Assembly: GCA_024682015.1 (NCBI GenBank)
Contig: JAIKZT010000249.1
Location: forward strand, 1-7,314
DNA from: Clostridia bacterium
GTDB lineage: Bacteria; Bacillota; Clostridia; Peptostreptococcales; Anaerovoracaceae
Direction of reading: 5' to 3'
DNA length: 7,314 nt
Shown in pieces: positions 5,262 through 7,314 of the stretch. The notes under the pieces were generated by a model, which saw only the letters and a list, made by a program, of their open reading frames with translations, searched no databases and had not been told where the DNA came from. The first letter of the stretch is position 1; every line of letters starts with the position of its first letter. Both the position numbers and the translations under genes were made by a program.

Positions 5262-6917
5262 ATGCTGAGACGCCGCAGACAATTCGACCAGTGGACCGTC
5301 ATCACGCTGGGGATCATCCTTGTCTACATCGTCTTCATGATCTACCCGGTCCTCAGCCTGCTTCTGGCGTCCCTGCGCGACGCCTCGACGGGGGCCATCT
5401 CGCTGAAGCACTTCCAGAAGTTCTTCAGCAAGTCCTACTACATGAAGGCGGTCATCAACTCGTTCAAGGTGTCCGTGTCCGTCACCCTGTGCGCGGTGGC
5501 GGTGGCGACGCCGCTGGCCTACATCATCTCGACCGTCAGGATCAGGGGATCTTCGTGGATCCGGGTGTTCATCCTGATCTCCAGCATGTCCGCCCCGTTC
5601 ATCGGGTCGTACTCGTGGATCCTGCTTTTAGGCCGCAACGGGTACATCACGAATTTCTTCAAGAACTACCTGGGCATCCAGACGCCGACGATCTACGGCC
5701 TTCCGGGCATCGTGCTCGTCCTGACGCTCGCACTCGTGCCGCTCGTGTTTTCCTACGTGTGCGGCGCGCTGAAGAACACGGATAAATCGCTGATCGAAGC
5801 CGCCCGCAACCTCGGTTCGGGCAATTTCAAGATCATCATGACCATCGTCGTGCCGTTGATCATACCCACGATCCTCGCGGCCGGCATCCTCGTGTTCATG
5901 AAGGCGCTGTCGGACTTCGGTACGCCGTCCCTCATCGGCGAGGGCTTCAAGACCGTTCCGCAGCTGATCTACAACGAGTTCCTCGGCGACGTGGCGGCGG
6001 ATAACGGCTTCGCGGCCGCGATCTCCGTCATGGTGGTGGCCTTCGCGCTGCTGGCGTTCATCATCCAGCGGGCGATCTCCAACCATCTGGCGTTCTCCAT
6101 GAGCGCGCTGTATCCGCTGGAGCCTCTGCCCGCCTACGGCATCAAGAATGTGCTGTGCCATCTGTACGTGTATCTGTACATGCTGATCGCGCTGCTGCCA
6201 CAGATCTGCATCTGGGTCACCGCCTTCCGCAAGACGAAAGGCCTCACGTTTGACGAAGGCTATTCCCTGCAGAGCATGAAGACGGCCGTCTCCCAGATGA
6301 GCGTCTCCATCCGCAACACGCTCGTGTTCGCCCTTTCCGCCGCGGCGCTGATCGTGCTGATCGCGGTGCTCGTGTCCTACTCGACCGTGCGCAGGCCGAA
6401 CCCGCTCACGAATTCCCTGGACGTGCTCACGATGACCCCCTACATCGTGCCCGGCTCCATCCTCGGTATCGCTTTCGTGTCCGCGTTCTCGCGCCAGCCG
6501 ATCAAACTCACCGGCACGGCGCTCATCATCATCATCGTGCTGGCGGTCAAGCGCATGCCGTATACCGTCCGCTCCTCCACGGCCATCCTGCACAACATCC
6601 CCGAATCCCTGGAAGAAGCGTCGCTGAACCTCGGCGCATCCAGCATGAAGACGTTCGCGCGGATCACGATGCCCCTGATGAAGAACGGCATCATTTCCGG
6701 CGCGATCATGAGCATTCTTTCCATCATAACCGAGCTATCGTCCTCGATTATGTTGTATACTGGAAGGACGCAGACGATGACGATCGCGATCTACGCGCAG
6801 ATCATCCGGGGCAACTACGGGCTGGCCTCCGCGCTGAGCCTCATCCTGTCCGTGTTCACCATCGCGCTCGTCTTCCTCGTGTTTAAGATAACGGGGAACA
6901 AGGAACTCAGTTATTAG
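5262..6917 (+). CDS. ABC importer permease with two fused transmembrane domains (FbpB/AfuB-like)
   Basis: The 551-residue integral membrane protein has about twelve hydrophobic segments (roughly 12-37, 67-89, 100-122, 148-168, 192-213, 250-268, 297-318, 352-373, 390-408, 418-430, 475-498, 522-542). Two copies of the EAA loop, which contacts the ATPase, are visible: EAARNLGSGNFKIIMTIVVP (179-198) and EEASLNLGASSMKTFARITM (451-470). One chain therefore carries both permease halves, as in FbpB, AfuB and ThiP, and no second permease gene is needed. ATG 5262 lies one base after the ATPase stop and is preceded by a purine-rich GAGGGGGGAG (5248-5257), so coupled translation is likely. The second half carries a short run of atypical codons (about 6727-6770). 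Family is secure; substrate is not determined. Confidence 0.93.
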   Translation: MLRRRRQFDQWTVITLGIILVYIVFMIYPVLSLLLASLRDASTGAISLKHFQKFFSKSYYMKAVINSFKVSVSVTLCAVAVATPLAYIISTVRIRGSSWIRVFILISSMSAPFIGSYSWILLLGRNGYITNFFKNYLGIQTPTIYGLPGIVLVLTLALVPLVFSYVCGALKNTDKSLIEAARNLGSGNFKIIMTIVVPLIIPTILAAGILVFMKALSDFGTPSLIGEGFKTVPQLIYNEFLGDVAADNGFAAAISVMVVAFALLAFIIQRAISNHLAFSMSALYPLEPLPAYGIKNVLCHLYVYLYMLIALLPQICIWVTAFRKTKGLTFDEGYSLQSMKTAVSQMSVSIRNTLVFALSAAALIVLIAVLVSYSTVRRPNPLTNSLDVLTMTPYIVPGSILGIAFVSAFSRQPIKLTGTALIIIIVLAVKRMPYTVRSSTAILHNIPESLEEASLNLGASSMKTFARITMPLMKNGIISGAIMSILSIITELSSSIMLYTGRTQTMTIAIYAQIIRGNYGLASALSLILSVFTIALVFLVFKITGNKELSY

Positions 6918-6940
6918 AAAGCAAGGTTCAGAGGGATAGG

Positions 6941-7314
6941 ATGTCCCGACCGAATGAGAAAAAACCGACTACGTTCAGCCGGCTGGTGCTGAAGCTGTCC
7001 ATACGGAACACGCTGGTACCCGTCCTTGTGTTCGTGTCGGTTTTTCTGTTGGTCTACGCCGCGTTTTCCCAGCACATTCTGGCGAGGCGCAACCGGGACG
7101 TCTGCGAGGAGGACAGCGCGCGGCTTTCCGGCATATGCCGGAGTTACACGGGTTATCTGAAAAGCCTGGCGGGGTCGGACCTTATCGACGGCATCCTCGC
7201 GGGCGTGGAACCTGCCGGAAGCATCTATTCCGACTTCTACGACTTTCTTTCGGAGCAGGACTACCGCGGCACTTTCTACCTGCTGGACGAAAGCCGCAGC
7301 ATCGTTGTCTCGCT
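6941..7314 (+). CDS. Membrane-bound sensor protein, N-terminal part (probable Cache-type histidine kinase), cut by window end
   Basis: An open frame starts at ATG 6941, five bases after GAGGG (6931-6935) and 23 bases after the permease stop, and runs to the window end (124 complete codons). The product has a basic cytoplasmic N-terminus (about 1-22), one hydrophobic segment LVPVLVFVSVFLLVYAAFS (25-43) and then an extracytoplasmic region. That region contains SIYSDFYDFLSEQDYRGTFY followed by LLDESRSIVVS, which resembles the sensing (Cache/PAS-like) part of bacterial signal receptors. No kinase, HAMP or methyl-accepting domain is in view, so histidine kinase is inferred from topology and position behind an ABC import operon; a chemoreceptor or diguanylate cyclase is possible. 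It would plausibly detect the transported solute or the loaded binding protein and regulate the operon. Confidence 0.6.
   Translation, partial: MSRPNEKKPTTFSRLVLKLSIRNTLVPVLVFVSVFLLVYAAFSQHILARRNRDVCEEDSARLSGICRSYTGYLKSLAGSDLIDGILAGVEPAGSIYSDFYDFLSEQDYRGTFYLLDESRSIVVS

Noticed and set aside
5539..5579. Nested hairpin in the permease gene (GATCAGG/CCTGATC around GGATC/GATCC)
   Set aside because: The arms are only 7 and 5 bases with long loops, within the range expected by chance in a 7-kb window rich in GATC codons.
5628..6593. 321-codon minus-strand open frame opposite the permease
   Set aside because: It is extremely His/Asp/Arg/Glu-rich, which is what antisense reading of a hydrophobic membrane gene yields.

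Overview
The window looks like chromosomal DNA from a GC-rich Bacillota, most likely a Clostridia-type gut or anaerobic lineage. The basis is the MKKLLALLLAFAMVFSLVAC-type lipoprotein signal, strong AAGGAG-like ribosome binding sites, all genes on one strand, an M29 (AmpS-like) aminopeptidase, a two-domain fused ABC permease, and intergenic repeats of a kind I associate with this phylum. No taxon-specific marker is present, so the assignment is inference.

Layout: positions 1-244 are non-coding. They hold a palindrome with a T-run (possible terminator of an unseen upstream gene), further copies of the same GGGTCACA/TGTGACCC palindrome, a sigma-A-like promoter and a leader hairpin. Unit 1 (245-2718) is an M29 metallo-aminopeptidase followed 8 bases later by an RlmI-type PUA-SAM 23S rRNA methyltransferase. 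A small REP-like repeat that contains the methyltransferase stop codon comes next, then a clear intrinsic terminator at 2773-2819. The rest of the 348-base gap is unremarkable until about 2954, where operator-like inverted repeats and a consensus TATAAT begin.

Unit 2 (3067 to the window end) is a tightly packed import operon: a lipoprotein substrate-binding protein of the ferric/sugar-phosphate/phosphonate type, an ATPase with a C-terminal TOBE region, a permease with two EAA loops in one chain, and the 5' part of a membrane sensor protein (probable histidine kinase, cut by the window end). The binding protein captures a solute outside the membrane, the fused permease forms the channel, and the ATPase drives it. 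The sensor is probably linked to the same substrate, since it is 23 bases behind the permease on the same strand. The substrate cannot be read from the sequence: the protein has no adjacent Tyr pair of the kind that binds iron in FbpA.

The strongest unexplained signal is a perfect 13-bp inverted repeat with a 3-base loop inside the start of the ATPase gene (4261-4289), about 110 bases after the binding-protein stop codon. It may tune expression of the binding protein relative to the rest of the transporter. I found no CRISPR array, tRNA, rRNA, complete mobile element or defence system. The content is mostly ordinary housekeeping and transport, with several small regulatory or repeat signals worth checking.
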